DNA from: Pseudomonadota bacterium
GTDB lineage: Bacteria; Myxococcota_A; Polyangia; Polyangiales; Polyangiaceae
Reading direction: 5' to 3'
Length of the DNA stretch: 64,000 bases
Assembly (NCBI GenBank): GCA_023423895.1
Contig: JAFAER010000229.1
Location: 25,758 to 89,757 of the forward strand
Of this stretch, positions 1-11,738 are shown piece by piece. Positions within the stretch are counted from its first letter, which is position 1; every line of letters begins with the position of its first letter. Position numbers and translations under genes: made by a program. The notes under the pieces were generated by a model. That model had not been told where the DNA came from. It did no database searches and saw nothing but the letters and a program-made list of their open reading frames with translations.

Positions 1-1
1 G

Positions 2-1452
2 TCCGCCCGCTCGTTCGCCGACTTCCTCGCGCGTGCGGGCCAGCGGTGGTGGCAGATGCTGCCGGTCGGTCCGGTCGGCTACGGCGACTCGCCGTATTCG
101 GCACGGTCGGCCTTCGCGGGGAATCCCCTCTTCGTCGACCTCGACGCGTTCGGCATCGAGATCGCGCGCGAGCCCTTCCCGTCCGATCACGTCGACTACC
201 CCGCCGCGAGCGCGTTCCGAGCGAAACATCTTCGGATCGCGCTCGCGCAGCTCGACGAGCGCGCCCGCAGACGGCGGGACGAGTTCTGCGAGCGCGAGGC
301 GGGCTGGCTCGACGACTTCGCTCTCTTCGACGCTCTCCGGCGGGCAAACGAGCGCCGGCCGTGGTGGCACTGGGAACCCGGTGTTCGGCATCGGCGCCCC
401 GAGGCGCTCGAACGTGCGCGCAAGGACCTCGCCGAACGGATCGAGCTCGTGAAGTCGGCGCAGTGGGCGTTCGACGAGCAGTGGACCGCCTTTCGTGCAT
501 ACTGCAAGGAACGCGGCATCGGGCTCATCGGCGACATCCCGATCTTCGTCGCGCACGACAGCGCCGACGTCTGGCAGCACCGGGAGCTCTTCGATCTCGA
601 CGACGAGGGGCTGCCTCGCCACATCGCGGGTGTACCTCCCGACTACTTCAGCACGACGGGCCAGCGCTGGGGCAACCCGCTGTACCGGTGGAAGGTCCTC
701 GCGAAGACCGGCTACCGCTGGTGGGTCGACCGCTTCAAGTCCGCGTTCCGCCGCTTCGACGTCGTGCGGCTCGATCACTTCATCGGCTTCGTGCGCTACT
801 GGCGCATCCCCGCCCACGAGCAGACGGCCCAGAACGGGCGCTGGATGAAGGGGCCCGGTCGCGCGTTGTTCGATGCGATCGCCGCCGAGCTCGGCAACGG
901 TGGCGGTCCACTCCCGCTCATCGCCGAGGACCTCGGCGACGTGACGCCCAGGGTCACCCGGCTCCGTCGCGAGCTCGGTCTGCCCGGCATTCGGCTCGTG
1001 CAGTTCGCGTTCGGCACCGATCCCCAGGCGGAGATGTTCCTCCCTCACAACCACCACAAGAACGCGGTCGTCTACACCGGCACGCACGACAACGACACGT
1101 CCGTCGGGTGGTTCACCGATCCCGGCGGAACGGCGACGAGCTCGCGGACACGGGAACAGACCGACGCCGAGCGCCACCGCGCGCTGGCCTACATGGGGCG
1201 CGATCACGGAGACGCGGTCGACCCCAGTCTCGAGCTGATGCGGCTCGCCATGGCGAGCGTCGCACGCACGTGCATCGTGCCGATGCAGGACGTCGTCGGG
1301 CTCGGGACCGAAGCACGGATGAACCGTCCAGGGGTCGCCGAGGGCAACTGGCGGTGGCGAGTGCGCGCAAGCGAACTCGGTCGTGAGGCAGAAGAACGCC
1401 TGCTTTGTTTGGCGCGTACCTACGGAAGAGCGCCCGCCGACATGGAGAGGAA

Positions 1453-1456
<4 letters not shown>
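2..1456 (+). CDS. malQ: 4-alpha-glucanotransferase (amylomaltase), 5' end outside window
   Basis: GH77 disproportionating enzyme that transfers alpha-1,4-glucan segments between maltodextrins in the cytoplasm. The reading frame is open from base 2, so the start lies upstream; 484 residues are visible. The family's catalytic set is present (numbered from the first full codon here): nucleophile D258 in VRLDHFIGF, acid/base E309 in IAEDLG, and D363 in GTHDND. The TGA stop is shared with the ATG of the next gene (ATGA), so the two are almost certainly co-transcribed. Together with the trehalose synthase-maltokinase downstream it points to glycogen/trehalose/maltose interconversion. Confidence 0.95.
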
Positions 1457-4782
<3,326 letters not shown>

Positions 4783-4798
4783 CCGAACGGAGACGAGC

Positions 4799-4828
4799 GG
4801 CGCCGCGTTCGAATCAGAACGCGGCGCC
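4799..4828. terminator. Bidirectional terminator hairpin
   Basis: A perfect 12-bp inverted repeat (GGCGCCGCGTTC / GAACGCGGCGCC) with a 6-nt loop lies between the convergent treS and DUF3570 genes. The last codons and stop of the minus-strand gene lie inside the hairpin. There is no U-tract, as is common in high-GC genomes. Placement between convergent stops supports a shared terminator. Confidence 0.7.
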
Positions 4829-6157
4829 CGCGGTCGCGCCGAGGATGTACGCCCGTGCGTTCGTGATCGGGACGCCTGCGAGTGTGTACTCGTCGTAGTC
4901 GAACTGCATCGCGTCGGCAGAGGCGCCGAACTTGGCGTGCGTGAAGATGCCGAGGAGACGCGTGCTCCCGCCCTCGGGCTTCGGCTTCGGGTGGATCATG
5001 TACGTGACACGCGCGCCGAGGCCGAGGCTCCAGAACGGAGACAGCTCGCGATCGCCCGTGAAGTACTGCCCCTTCGGGCCGAGGGGCGGATCGCCGCCGG
5101 TGTAGTCGTCGCTCCAGAAGAGCGCCCCCGTCTGGCGATAGAAACGGCCGCGCGCGGAAAGGCGGAGGCCTTCGACGAGGTAACGTTCGGCTTCGAGCTC
5201 CCCCGTCCCGCTCGTGATGTCCCAGGTGTCGCGATACACGCGACCGGTCACGCGGAGCGCGACCTTGAGCGGCCGGAGGTACCAGTTGAACCTCAGGGCC
5301 AGCGCCTGGCGCACGCGCACTTCCGGGTGGTGCTCCTGCGCCTTCAGGCCTTGCGCGACGATGATGCTGCGATAGGGGTTCGACTGGAACCCGTCGAGGA
5401 TCTGCGCCGTGTAGACGAGCTGCGTCGCGAACGAAGGCGTCCATGCCTGCGTCCAGCTCGCCTGCAGTCCGTCGATGGAGAGCGAACGCCGCCGCCGCAA
5501 CGGATCGTCGCTGAAGCAGCCGCTCGAGTCCTCGAGCGCCCGGAAGCGTGGCGCCGTGTCGTTCACCGCCTGGACGCGATCGCACACGGAGTCGAAGTTC
5601 CGCGCGTACGAGATCTCGAGCTGCGTGTTGTGGTCGTACGCGTCGGTCCGCGCGCCGACGAAGATCGAGTGGGATCGATAGTCGTTCTCCGTCCCGTACG
5701 TGTACGAGGCGGTGTAGGCCACATCGCCCTTGCGCAGCGTGAAGCCGCCGCGCGGCGCGTGACGGAAGTCGTTGACGCTCGCCGTCGTGATCACGTCCAC
5801 GCCCGGGTTCACCGCCTGATAGGCCGGGCCCGCCTTGGTGGCGACGCTCGCGCCCGACACGACGTCCGCTTCGTAGCCGCCCCGGACCGTGATCCAGTCC
5901 GCCGGGGTCGCCGCGACGTCGACGCCGGGGGTGTACACGGTCATGTTCGTTCGCGTCGGGGCCTCGTGATAAAATGTGTGTGCGGTGTCGACCTGAACGA
6001 CCTGCGCATGTGCCGTGCGCTCGAGCGGCCCGACGCTGCACAGCGCGAACGCGAGGCAGGCCCCAGCGGCGCCGGCACCCACGAGGCGAGGCGACGCGAG
6101 CCGACGCTGCCGCCGACCGACGAGCCCTCGAACGAGCGCGCTCAGTTGCAGCCGCAT
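4814..6157 (-). CDS. DUF3570 outer-membrane beta-barrel protein
   Basis: 447 residues with an Arg-rich N terminus, a hydrophobic segment and an AHAQ-type signal peptidase site near residue 51. The rest is rich in alternating aromatic/polar strands (for example VAYTASYTYGTENDYR) and ends in aromatic GAAF, typical of an outer-membrane barrel. It is recognised as DUF3570 by its overall look and by the DUF4266 gene immediately upstream, a pairing seen in many proteobacteria. The ATG overlaps the end of the DUF4266 gene by 16 bases, with a GGCGGAGG site inside the upstream gene. The function of the family is unknown. Confidence 0.8.
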   Translation of the reverse strand: MRLQLSALVRGLVGRRQRRLASPRLVGAGAAGACLAFALCSVGPLERTAHAQVVQVDTAHTFYHEAPTRTNMTVYTPGVDVAATPADWITVRGGYEADVVSGASVATKAGPAYQAVNPGVDVITTASVNDFRHAPRGGFTLRKGDVAYTASYTYGTENDYRSHSIFVGARTDAYDHNTQLEISYARNFDSVCDRVQAVNDTAPRFRALEDSSGCFSDDPLRRRRSLSIDGLQASWTQAWTPSFATQLVYTAQILDGFQSNPYRSIIVAQGLKAQEHHPEVRVRQALALRFNWYLRPLKVALRVTGRVYRDTWDITSGTGELEAERYLVEGLRLSARGRFYRQTGALFWSDDYTGGDPPLGPKGQYFTGDRELSPFWSLGLGARVTYMIHPKPKPEGGSTRLLGIFTHAKFGASADAMQFDYDEYTLAGVPITNARAYILGATAGAAF

Positions 6158-6366
6158 CCTCCGCCCGCAACGCCCGCGCCGCCGTAAGAACCTTCCCGGT
6201 TGTCGATCGCGTGCCGAAGCTGCGCGCTCGCCTGAGGATCCCCCTCGAACTGCATGATCGGGTCAGCGAGCACCGACCGCTGCTGCGGCTTCACCGTCGA
6301 GCACCCAGCCGCCCCGACCGCGAGCACCACCGCGAGCACCGTCCTCGTAACTCTGTCCGCGCCCAT
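6142..6366 (-). CDS. DUF4266 small lipoprotein
   Basis: 74 residues: basic start, hydrophobic stretch, lipobox AAGC, then a short domain ending GGGCGCN. The Gly-rich tail ending in Cys-Gly-Cys-Asn is the hallmark of DUF4266, a partner of DUF3570. The start is the ATG at 6366, where the signal peptide begins; an in-frame extension to 6462 would read through a short tandem repeat and is unlikely. A GAGAGG-type site precedes it. The terminal CGC could bind metal or flavin-linked partners, but that is speculation. Confidence 0.82.
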   Translation of the reverse strand: MGADRVTRTVLAVVLAVGAAGCSTVKPQQRSVLADPIMQFEGDPQASAQLRHAIDNREGSYGGAGVAGGGCGCN

Positions 6367-6388
6367 CAAGCAGCCTCTCCCTCTCTCG

Positions 6389-6423
6389 CTTCCCAATTCC
6401 CCGTTCCCTGTTCCCTGTTCTCT
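6389..6423. repeat. Heptanucleotide tandem repeat (5 units)
   Basis: Five consecutive 7-base units, CTTCCCA ATTCCCC then GTTCCCT twice then GTTCTCT, sit in the 67-base gap between the SH3 gene and the DUF4266 gene. This resembles the short tandemly repeated heptamers described in cyanobacteria. It ends 22 bases before the DUF4266 start codon. Confidence 0.75.
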
Positions 6424-6433
6424 TCGCGGCCCC

Positions 6434-7234
6434 TCAAAAGTAGACGCCGAACCCACCGGCATACGTCTGCGCGTTCTTGACGCTCTCCGAATCGAACAGC
6501 GTGAGGTTCGTCACCTCGAGCCGAACGAGGATCCTCCCGCGAAGCGCCATCAAGACCCCGCCGCCTGCCCTCGCCATGTAGAGGTCCTCGCGCTTCAGCA
6601 CGAACGAGTCCGCGTTCGGTCGCACGTGCAGCCCGCCTCCGCCGATGCCCAGGAACGGGCAGATCGCCCAGCTCGGCGCGAAGTGCACGGTGGCGCCCCC
6701 GCCGTAGAGGATCTGCGAGCCGTCGGCCGTGAGCGCGTTGCCGATGTACCCGTCGAGCGTGACCGTTCGATGCAGGACCACGGACGGGCGCCCCTCGAGG
6801 TACCCGAAGGCGCGTGTCGTCTGGTCGCGGACCGGAATGGCGAGCACGCCCCCGAGGATGGCGAAGCCGGCGTTGGCGCCTTCGAGCGGAGGCGTCGCGA
6901 ACAGCCCCGGACGCGAGGGCGCATCCGGCTCGCCGGGCCGGACGGCGAAGACCTGCATCTCGTCACCGAGGCCGTAGGCGACGCGTCCGTCCGGCAAGAC
7001 GACGCGTAGCCAGAAGCCGGTCCCCTGGCGACCGTCGACGGCGAAGGTCTCGCCGCGATGCGCGGTGTAGATCACGCGCGAGGAGATGCTCGGTCCCGTG
7101 CGAAGCTCAGCCGAGTCGACGACGACGCGCGCGAACGCGTCGGCTTCCTCGGCAGCGAACGCGGGACGCGGCGATGCGACGCTCACGGCCGAAGCGGCCA
7201 ACAGCGCTGCGAGGACGAGCGCGATGCGTTTCAT
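6434..7234 (-). CDS. Exported SH3-domain protein with beta-rich C-terminal domain
   Basis: 266 residues. A classical signal peptide (MKRIALVLAALLA... to FAAE) is followed by a bacterial SH3-like region (about 37-98, with the ELRTGPSISSRVI pattern typical of SH3b). A Gly-rich beta-strand domain with aromatic terminus GGFGVYF follows, suggesting an outer-membrane or periplasmic barrel. The start ATG 7234 overlaps the upstream stop as ATGA; a longer start at 7246 is possible. SH3b usually binds peptidoglycan or peptides. It appears co-transcribed with the DUF4266/DUF3570 genes. Confidence 0.75.
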   Translation of the reverse strand: MKRIALVLAALLAASAVSVASPRPAFAAEEADAFARVVVDSAELRTGPSISSRVIYTAHRGETFAVDGRQGTGFWLRVVLPDGRVAYGLGDEMQVFAVRPGEPDAPSRPGLFATPPLEGANAGFAILGGVLAIPVRDQTTRAFGYLEGRPSVVLHRTVTLDGYIGNALTADGSQILYGGGATVHFAPSWAICPFLGIGGGGLHVRPNADSFVLKREDLYMARAGGGVLMALRGRILVRLEVTNLTLFDSESVKNAQTYAGGFGVYF

Positions 7235-7704
7235 CGCTGGGCCCACTCGCGGAGGACTTCGACGAAGGGATCTTCGCGCGCGAAAATCGCGCGAGGGTGA
7301 TTCTGCCCGGTGGGTCGCAAGTAGAGCGGCGCCGTCATCACGTCGCGGCTCATCACGAGCGTGACCGCTTGGAGATTGCCCTGCGCAGCGCCGCCCGGGT
7401 TCAGGAGCGCCCGGTTCGTGGGCCGATCACCGCTGCATTCGATCGGCGCGTGATCGCGGATCGCCATGCCGCTCACGGCGCTCGGGTTGAAATGGCAGCC
7501 GCTCGCCGCGTCACCGGCCGCAGGATCCCCCGACCCGCACCTCTTCGTCACCAGAAGCTCGGGCTCGACGCGGCAGAAGAAGAAGTCCGCATCGAACTGC
7601 TCGTCGGGGACGACGAAATTGGGACCGGGGTCGACGGTGGTGCAACCGCTCGCCGCGGCGCCCAGCAGCGCAGCCGTCGTGAGCACGCATAGCGGACGGA
7701 CCAC
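7231..7704 (-). CDS. Hypothetical lipoprotein with Cys/His motif
   Basis: About 157 residues from a GTG at 7704. The hydrophobic stretch and lipobox AASGC place it at the envelope. The mature part contains the Cys-bearing patches FFFCRVEPELL, TKRCGSG and SGCHFNP. The GCHF patch recalls cytochrome-c-like lipoproteins, but there is no CxxCH, so no heme claim is made. The frame stays open upstream to 7899, but that would put a long Arg-rich stretch before the signal peptide. Its stop is four-base overlapped with the SH3 gene, so it heads the four-gene minus-strand operon. Confidence 0.6.
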   Translation of the reverse strand: MVRPLCVLTTAALLGAAASGCTTVDPGPNFVVPDEQFDADFFFCRVEPELLVTKRCGSGDPAAGDAASGCHFNPSAVSGMAIRDHAPIECSGDRPTNRALLNPGGAAQGNLQAVTLVMSRDVMTAPLYLRPTGQNHPRAIFAREDPFVEVLREWAQR

Positions 7705-8164
7705 CGTCCGGGCCGGGGCTCCGCCTCCTCGTTGGGACTGACCCCGCACGGGCACGCGCCGACGATAAACAAGTCGCAGCGGCAGTGTCCATTCGATCGC
7801 CCCGATTCTCGGTTTCTCGCGCCGCAGGTCTCCTGCCTGGCTGCCCCGCCGCGCCCGGGACCAGGCGGCCGGTCCCAGGGCTCGTGTTCGCTCGCCCACA
7901 TGCTGCGGACCCCCGGACGCACCGCTTCGGCCGACCGCGCCCCCCCGGAGGGCTCAAAATGTCGGGAATCGTTTTCCTAAGTCGCCTGCCGCATTTGCGC
8001 GCGAACATGGAACGTGCCGTGCGAGGTGTGGCGTGATGCCGACGCCCTTTTTCGTTGCTTCGATGCCGTCGGTCCCGATAGAAGTTTTGCCCGCCCCGAG
8101 GAATGTCGTAGCTTGCCTTACATGTAGGGTGCAGCTAGCCCGAAGCCCCCTCGGAGAGTAAGGA
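7705..8164. other. Divergent intergenic region
   Basis: 460 bases between the minus-strand envelope operon and the plus-strand small lipoprotein gene. It should hold both promoters, but I see no promoter I would defend. A Shine-Dalgarno GGAG at 8153-8156 serves the gene at 8165. Short open frames here look like chance. Confidence 0.5.
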
Positions 8165-8350
8165 ATGAAGCTAACTCCCTGGTACCTCGCAGCGCTTGCT
8201 CCCATTGCCATCGCCGGTTGTTCGGGCGCGCTCATGGGCCACGTTGCTGTCCTCGCTGTCACCATCGGAATCTTCGTCGGGACGTTGTCCCTCGGACGTC
8301 AGCAGACGCGTCCGGCGTCGCCAGACGTCGCGCAGATCGACAAGGCCTGA
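8165..8350 (+). CDS. Small lipoprotein/membrane protein (61 aa)
   Basis: Begins MKLTPWYLAALAPIAIAGCSG: a short signal with lipobox IAGC, followed by a second hydrophobic segment (about 24-42) and a short polar tail. A good GGAG site lies eight bases before the ATG. No family is recognised. It could be a lipoprotein with a transmembrane anchor or a two-helix inner-membrane peptide. Confidence 0.6.
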   Translation: MKLTPWYLAALAPIAIAGCSGALMGHVAVLAVTIGIFVGTLSLGRQQTRPASPDVAQIDKA

Positions 8351-8449
8351 TACGCGTCTGGGAGAGAGAGCCCTCTCTCGCTTCCCGGACCCGACTGTCG
8401 AACGGCAGAGGTTGACGGAGGGGCCTGGGGGCGCGTGCTCCCGTACCTG

Positions 8450-8767
8450 ATGATGACCTGCCGCAACCTTCTTCTCATCGTCGTCGGCTCGATCGCTCTC
8501 CTGACCACTGCCTGCGACAGCCCCGGTTTCCGGTCGCGCGGAGCGCAGCCGTCAGGACCGCCGCGCTCCGAGTCGCAGCCCCGCCGCTCGCATCCTGCGT
8601 CCGGCCACGGCACGACGAAGACTGCGCCCGCACGCACGGCGCCGTCGGCCACGAGCACGAGCACGAACACCACGTCGCCGTCGCCGTCGTTCCAGCCGGC
8701 ACCGTCACCGAACCCGCTGCCGCCCCCTCCCCCGCCGCCGATCAGAGGTTCCGGAAAACCGTCCTGA
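8450..8767 (+). CDS. Proline/serine/threonine-rich lipoprotein
   Basis: 105 residues. The signal peptide MMTCRNLLLIVVGSIALL ends at lipobox TTAC; the rest is a disordered Ser/Thr/Pro tail with a run of eight prolines near the C terminus. Two adjacent ATGs (8450, 8453) and an upstream GTG (8435) are possible starts. It probably spans periplasm or peptidoglycan as a linker-like surface lipoprotein; no enzyme domain is visible. Confidence 0.55.
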   Translation: MMTCRNLLLIVVGSIALLTTACDSPGFRSRGAQPSGPPRSESQPRRSHPASGHGTTKTAPARTAPSATSTSTNTTSPSPSFQPAPSPNPLPPPPPPPIRGSGKPS

Positions 8768-8873
8768 TCCGGTGAGTTTCGCGTATCGTGCGGGGCCATA
8801 CGGCCTGCGGTGCCCGTGAGACGCGGGGACGCGCACGACAACTCGACGCGCCGGGAAAGGGAACGCGACATCG

Positions 8874-10082
8874 ATGGCACGCGATCGCCTCAAGCAGCTC
8901 GACGAGTTCACCCTCGCCGATCTCGAGGCGGTCCGGCTCGTCCTTCGAGGTGACTCGGTCGTCGACTGGCACCGCCTCAACTTCGAGGACGAGCACGAGA
9001 TCCGCGAGTTCATCATGTCGCAGGAGTTCCATCCGGACGAGCCTGCGGATCGCGCTCGCATGAACGCGATCAAAGCAGAAGCGATCAGCTATCTGCGGCG
9101 TCACTTCGAGTACCCGATCCCGAAGCCGGTGGAGCAAGCGAGCATCGAGGAGCTGTTCCTCCTCGCCGCCGGCCGCGGCCACAGGCAGACGTGCGCATGC
9201 ACCATTCTCAAGTGCATGCACATCATCCATCACCTGGATGGTCGCGAGCTGCTCTTCATGCTCCCGATGTCCGACCAGGAGATCTTCCACCTCGTCGAGG
9301 AGAAGGTCTATCGCGTGATCGGCAGCATGCTCGCCGAAGGGTTCCCGATCACGGAGTTCGTCGGCGGCCGCAAGAACAAGGACTCGCTCTACACGAAGCT
9401 CCTGTCGAAACGAGAAGCGGTCTCCGCTCAGATCTTCGACAAGCTCCGGTTCCGGATCGTCGCGCGTGAGCGAGAAGACATCTTCCCGATCCTCCAGTAC
9501 CTGACGAAGAAGCTCTTCCCGTTCAACTACGTCATCCCGGCGCAGAGCATCAACTCGATGTTCCACTTCAAGCGGTACTGCCAGAAGAGCGACCACTTGA
9601 AGAAGTTCCTGAGCGAGATGCAGGCGGGAACGGACGAGGACTACACGCCGACGGACAACGTCTTCTCCGCCGACAACTACCGCGTCATCCACTACGTCGT
9701 GGACATGCCCGTGCGGCTGCCGCGGAAGCTCCTCGAGCGCGCGCCGCAGGCCGCCTGGGCGCTCGGTCCGGTCGTCTTCGTCATCTGCGAGTTCCAGGTG
9801 ATCGACCGCGAGACCGAGGCGGCCAACGAGCAAGGCGAGGCCTCGCATGCAAAGTACAAGGAGCGACAGAAGAAGGCGGTCATGCGACGCCTCCAGCTCG
9901 GCATGCGCGAGCTCAAGCTCCCGGCCCGGAAGACCGAAGAGCAGGCGGCGGTGAAGCTTCCGCACCGGCGCGAGGAGCCGGCGCCGGTGAGCCACCGTCC
10001 TGCCCGCACGATGTCTCCGACGGCCGAGACTCCGACGGAGCGACCGCGCCACAACCGGCGGCCGCCGCGCAGCCAGCGCTGA
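8874..10082 (+). CDS. Diverged RelA/SpoT-like nucleotidyltransferase-fold protein (unknown function)
   Basis: 402 residues, no signal peptide. A central region follows the order of (p)ppGpp synthetase motifs: RKNKDSLYTKL (166-176) like the basic RxK-SxYxKM stretch, IFDKLRFRIV (187-196) like DLxGxRII, NYRVIHYVV (268-276) like GYxSLHTVV, CEFQVI with E306 like EIQIRT, and GEASHAKYKE (321-330) like GxAAHWxYK. The N-terminal ~150 residues are unrelated and contain a Cys pair (TCACTILKC); the C-terminal ~60 are a basic Pro/Arg tail. I believe it belongs to an uncharacterised family conserved in Myxococcota. Whether it makes or binds alarmones is unknown. Confidence 0.7.
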   Translation: MARDRLKQLDEFTLADLEAVRLVLRGDSVVDWHRLNFEDEHEIREFIMSQEFHPDEPADRARMNAIKAEAISYLRRHFEYPIPKPVEQASIEELFLLAAGRGHRQTCACTILKCMHIIHHLDGRELLFMLPMSDQEIFHLVEEKVYRVIGSMLAEGFPITEFVGGRKNKDSLYTKLLSKREAVSAQIFDKLRFRIVAREREDIFPILQYLTKKLFPFNYVIPAQSINSMFHFKRYCQKSDHLKKFLSEMQAGTDEDYTPTDNVFSADNYRVIHYVVDMPVRLPRKLLERAPQAAWALGPVVFVICEFQVIDRETEAANEQGEASHAKYKERQKKAVMRRLQLGMRELKLPARKTEEQAAVKLPHRREEPAPVSHRPARTMSPTAETPTERPRHNRRPPRSQR

Positions 10083-10093
10083 CGAGCGCGCAG

Positions 10094-11089
10094 TCAGTCC
10101 GGCGCGCGAAGGAAGCGCAGGATGACCGGGAGGAAGAAGATGAAGCTCGCGACGGCGAGCCCGGCGCACGTGATCGCGAGCCCGAGCGCGAACGTCTTTG
10201 CGTCGTGCGTGCGGAGCGCGCGCTCGTAGAGCGGGACGTCGGGCGAACGCTTCTTCCTCAGAGAGGCGAGGTCCTGCCGGAGCTCGAACTGTCGCCAGAG
10301 CACCTTGAGCGCGTACGCAGGCGCCTCCCAGATCTTCTCGGGAGCCACGGGGTAGCGCGCGATCATCGCGAGGGCCGGATCAGCGCCACCTCGCGACGAC
10401 GGCGCAGCGCCGAGCGCGAGCGCCGGCTGGCTGGTCGGCGCAGGGCCCGACGCGCCGCTCGACGGCTCGCCCGGAAGTTGACCTCCGCTCGCTGGCGAGC
10501 GCGGCGGCTGGAGCGAGCGCTCGCTCTGCGGGACGCGCGGCGGCTGCAGCGAAGGCTCGCTCTGCGGAACACGCGGTGGCTGCAGCGAAGGCTCGCTCTG
10601 CGGACCACGCGGCGACTGCAGCGAGGGCTCGCTCTGCGGGGCGCGCGACGGCTGGGGCTTGTTCGGCAGCACGAGATCGGGGACGGCGCCTGCGGCTGCT
10701 TCCGCTGCCGAGCCCGCGTTCTCCGCGGCTGGACCGATCGACCGCGGTGCATTCGCGGTGTGCGACGACGGCAGGTCGAGCTCCAGCGCTCCGCCTTGCA
10801 GCCCGTCATCCGCGAACGGGTCGTCGTCCCCGAGGGAGAGCCCGCCGCCCGAATAGGCGCTCGGGCCCGAGCTGTGCGTCGCGAACGAGCCGCCGCGCGA
10901 GAGCTCGAGGCCTCCGCCGAGGCCGTCGTCGTCGTCATCCCAGCCGCCGCCGGTCTCGACCGTCCGGCCGATCCCCACCTGAGCCTGCGGGGCAGCAGCG
11001 GGATGGTCCGTCGCGCGGCGGCCGCAGCTCCGGCACGGCGTCTGCGGGTCGATCACGGCGGCCTTGTTGCAGAACGGGCAGACGCTCAT
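10094..11089 (-). CDS. Zinc-ribbon, low-complexity, single-pass membrane protein
   Basis: 331 residues from the ATG at 11089. The protein opens with MSVCPFCNKA...CRSCGRR, a four-Cys zinc ribbon. A long Gly/Asp/Pro/Ser-rich linker contains 12-residue repeats (PQSEPSLQPPRV). A short helical stretch and one C-terminal transmembrane helix (AITCAGLAVASFIFFLPVIL) close it. This resembles other myxobacterial C-tail-anchored zinc-ribbon proteins of unknown role. An in-frame ATG at 11143 would add 18 residues, but the zinc ribbon directly after Met favours 11089. Confidence 0.65.
   Translation of the reverse strand: MSVCPFCNKAAVIDPQTPCRSCGRRATDHPAAAPQAQVGIGRTVETGGGWDDDDDGLGGGLELSRGGSFATHSSGPSAYSGGGLSLGDDDPFADDGLQGGALELDLPSSHTANAPRSIGPAAENAGSAAEAAAGAVPDLVLPNKPQPSRAPQSEPSLQSPRGPQSEPSLQPPRVPQSEPSLQPPRVPQSERSLQPPRSPASGGQLPGEPSSGASGPAPTSQPALALGAAPSSRGGADPALAMIARYPVAPEKIWEAPAYALKVLWRQFELRQDLASLRKKRSPDVPLYERALRTHDAKTFALGLAITCAGLAVASFIFFLPVILRFLRAPD
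10515..10658. repeat. 36-bp in-frame tandem repeat, 4 units
   Basis: Units at 10515-10550, 10551-10586, 10587-10622 and 10623-10658, the last degenerate. Each encodes 12 residues (consensus PQSEPSLQPPRV) in the linker of the zinc-ribbon protein. The units are close enough in sequence to suggest recent expansion. Confidence 0.85.
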
Positions 11090-11212
11090 GGGTTTGGCTG
11101 AGGCGGGCTGGCTCTCGTCGGAGTCATGCGCCCGGCGACCCATGCAGAATACCGTAGTGGACGCGGCGACGTCCCTTCGCATTTCAGCGATCGTGGGGTA
11201 CGGTCCGCCTGA

Positions 11213-11725
11213 ATGAGACTCTACGGCGCCAAGATCGCTCCCCTCGCGCAGGAAGTGGTCCGGTCCCTCGTCACGTCGAAGGACATCGAGACGGACGCGC
11301 AGCGCGAGGTCGTGGCGGACGTGGAGGCGGTCCTCAAGAGCTATCTCGATACGGAGCGCATCGTCGATGACAAGACGCGTGAGCTCCTGCAGCGGACGGG
11401 CCGCGGCACCGGCGAGTTCAGCCGCGTCCGACAGCAGGTCGCCGAGCACCACGGCATCAAGGTCGGAGACGACGCGCTCGACTACCTCCTCGATCAGGTC
11501 GTCGAAATGCTCCTCCACTCGGCGCACGTCGATGAAGTCTTCGCCGAAGACGTCGCCCTTCGGCGACGGATGGCTCCCATCTTCAAGCGCTACATGGGCG
11601 CGGACGCCGAGCTCGAGGCGGAGGTCCGGGCGCAGCTGCGCCACGTGAAGGAAGGGACCGCGCAGTGGGACATCGAATACGCCCGCGTGCTCGAGGCCGT
11701 GAGGCGCAAGCGCGGGCTGTCGTGA
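11213..11725 (+). CDS. DUF507 family protein
   Basis: 170 residues beginning MRLYGAKIAPLAQEVV, the typical opening of DUF507. The whole chain is charged helix with two similar halves; there is no signal or membrane segment. Function unknown. The next gene (yicC) begins 13 bases later, so the two are probably co-transcribed. Confidence 0.8.
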   Translation: MRLYGAKIAPLAQEVVRSLVTSKDIETDAQREVVADVEAVLKSYLDTERIVDDKTRELLQRTGRGTGEFSRVRQQVAEHHGIKVGDDALDYLLDQVVEMLLHSAHVDEVFAEDVALRRRMAPIFKRYMGADAELEAEVRAQLRHVKEGTAQWDIEYARVLEAVRRKRGLS

Positions 11726-11738
11726 CCAGCGAGGGCTC

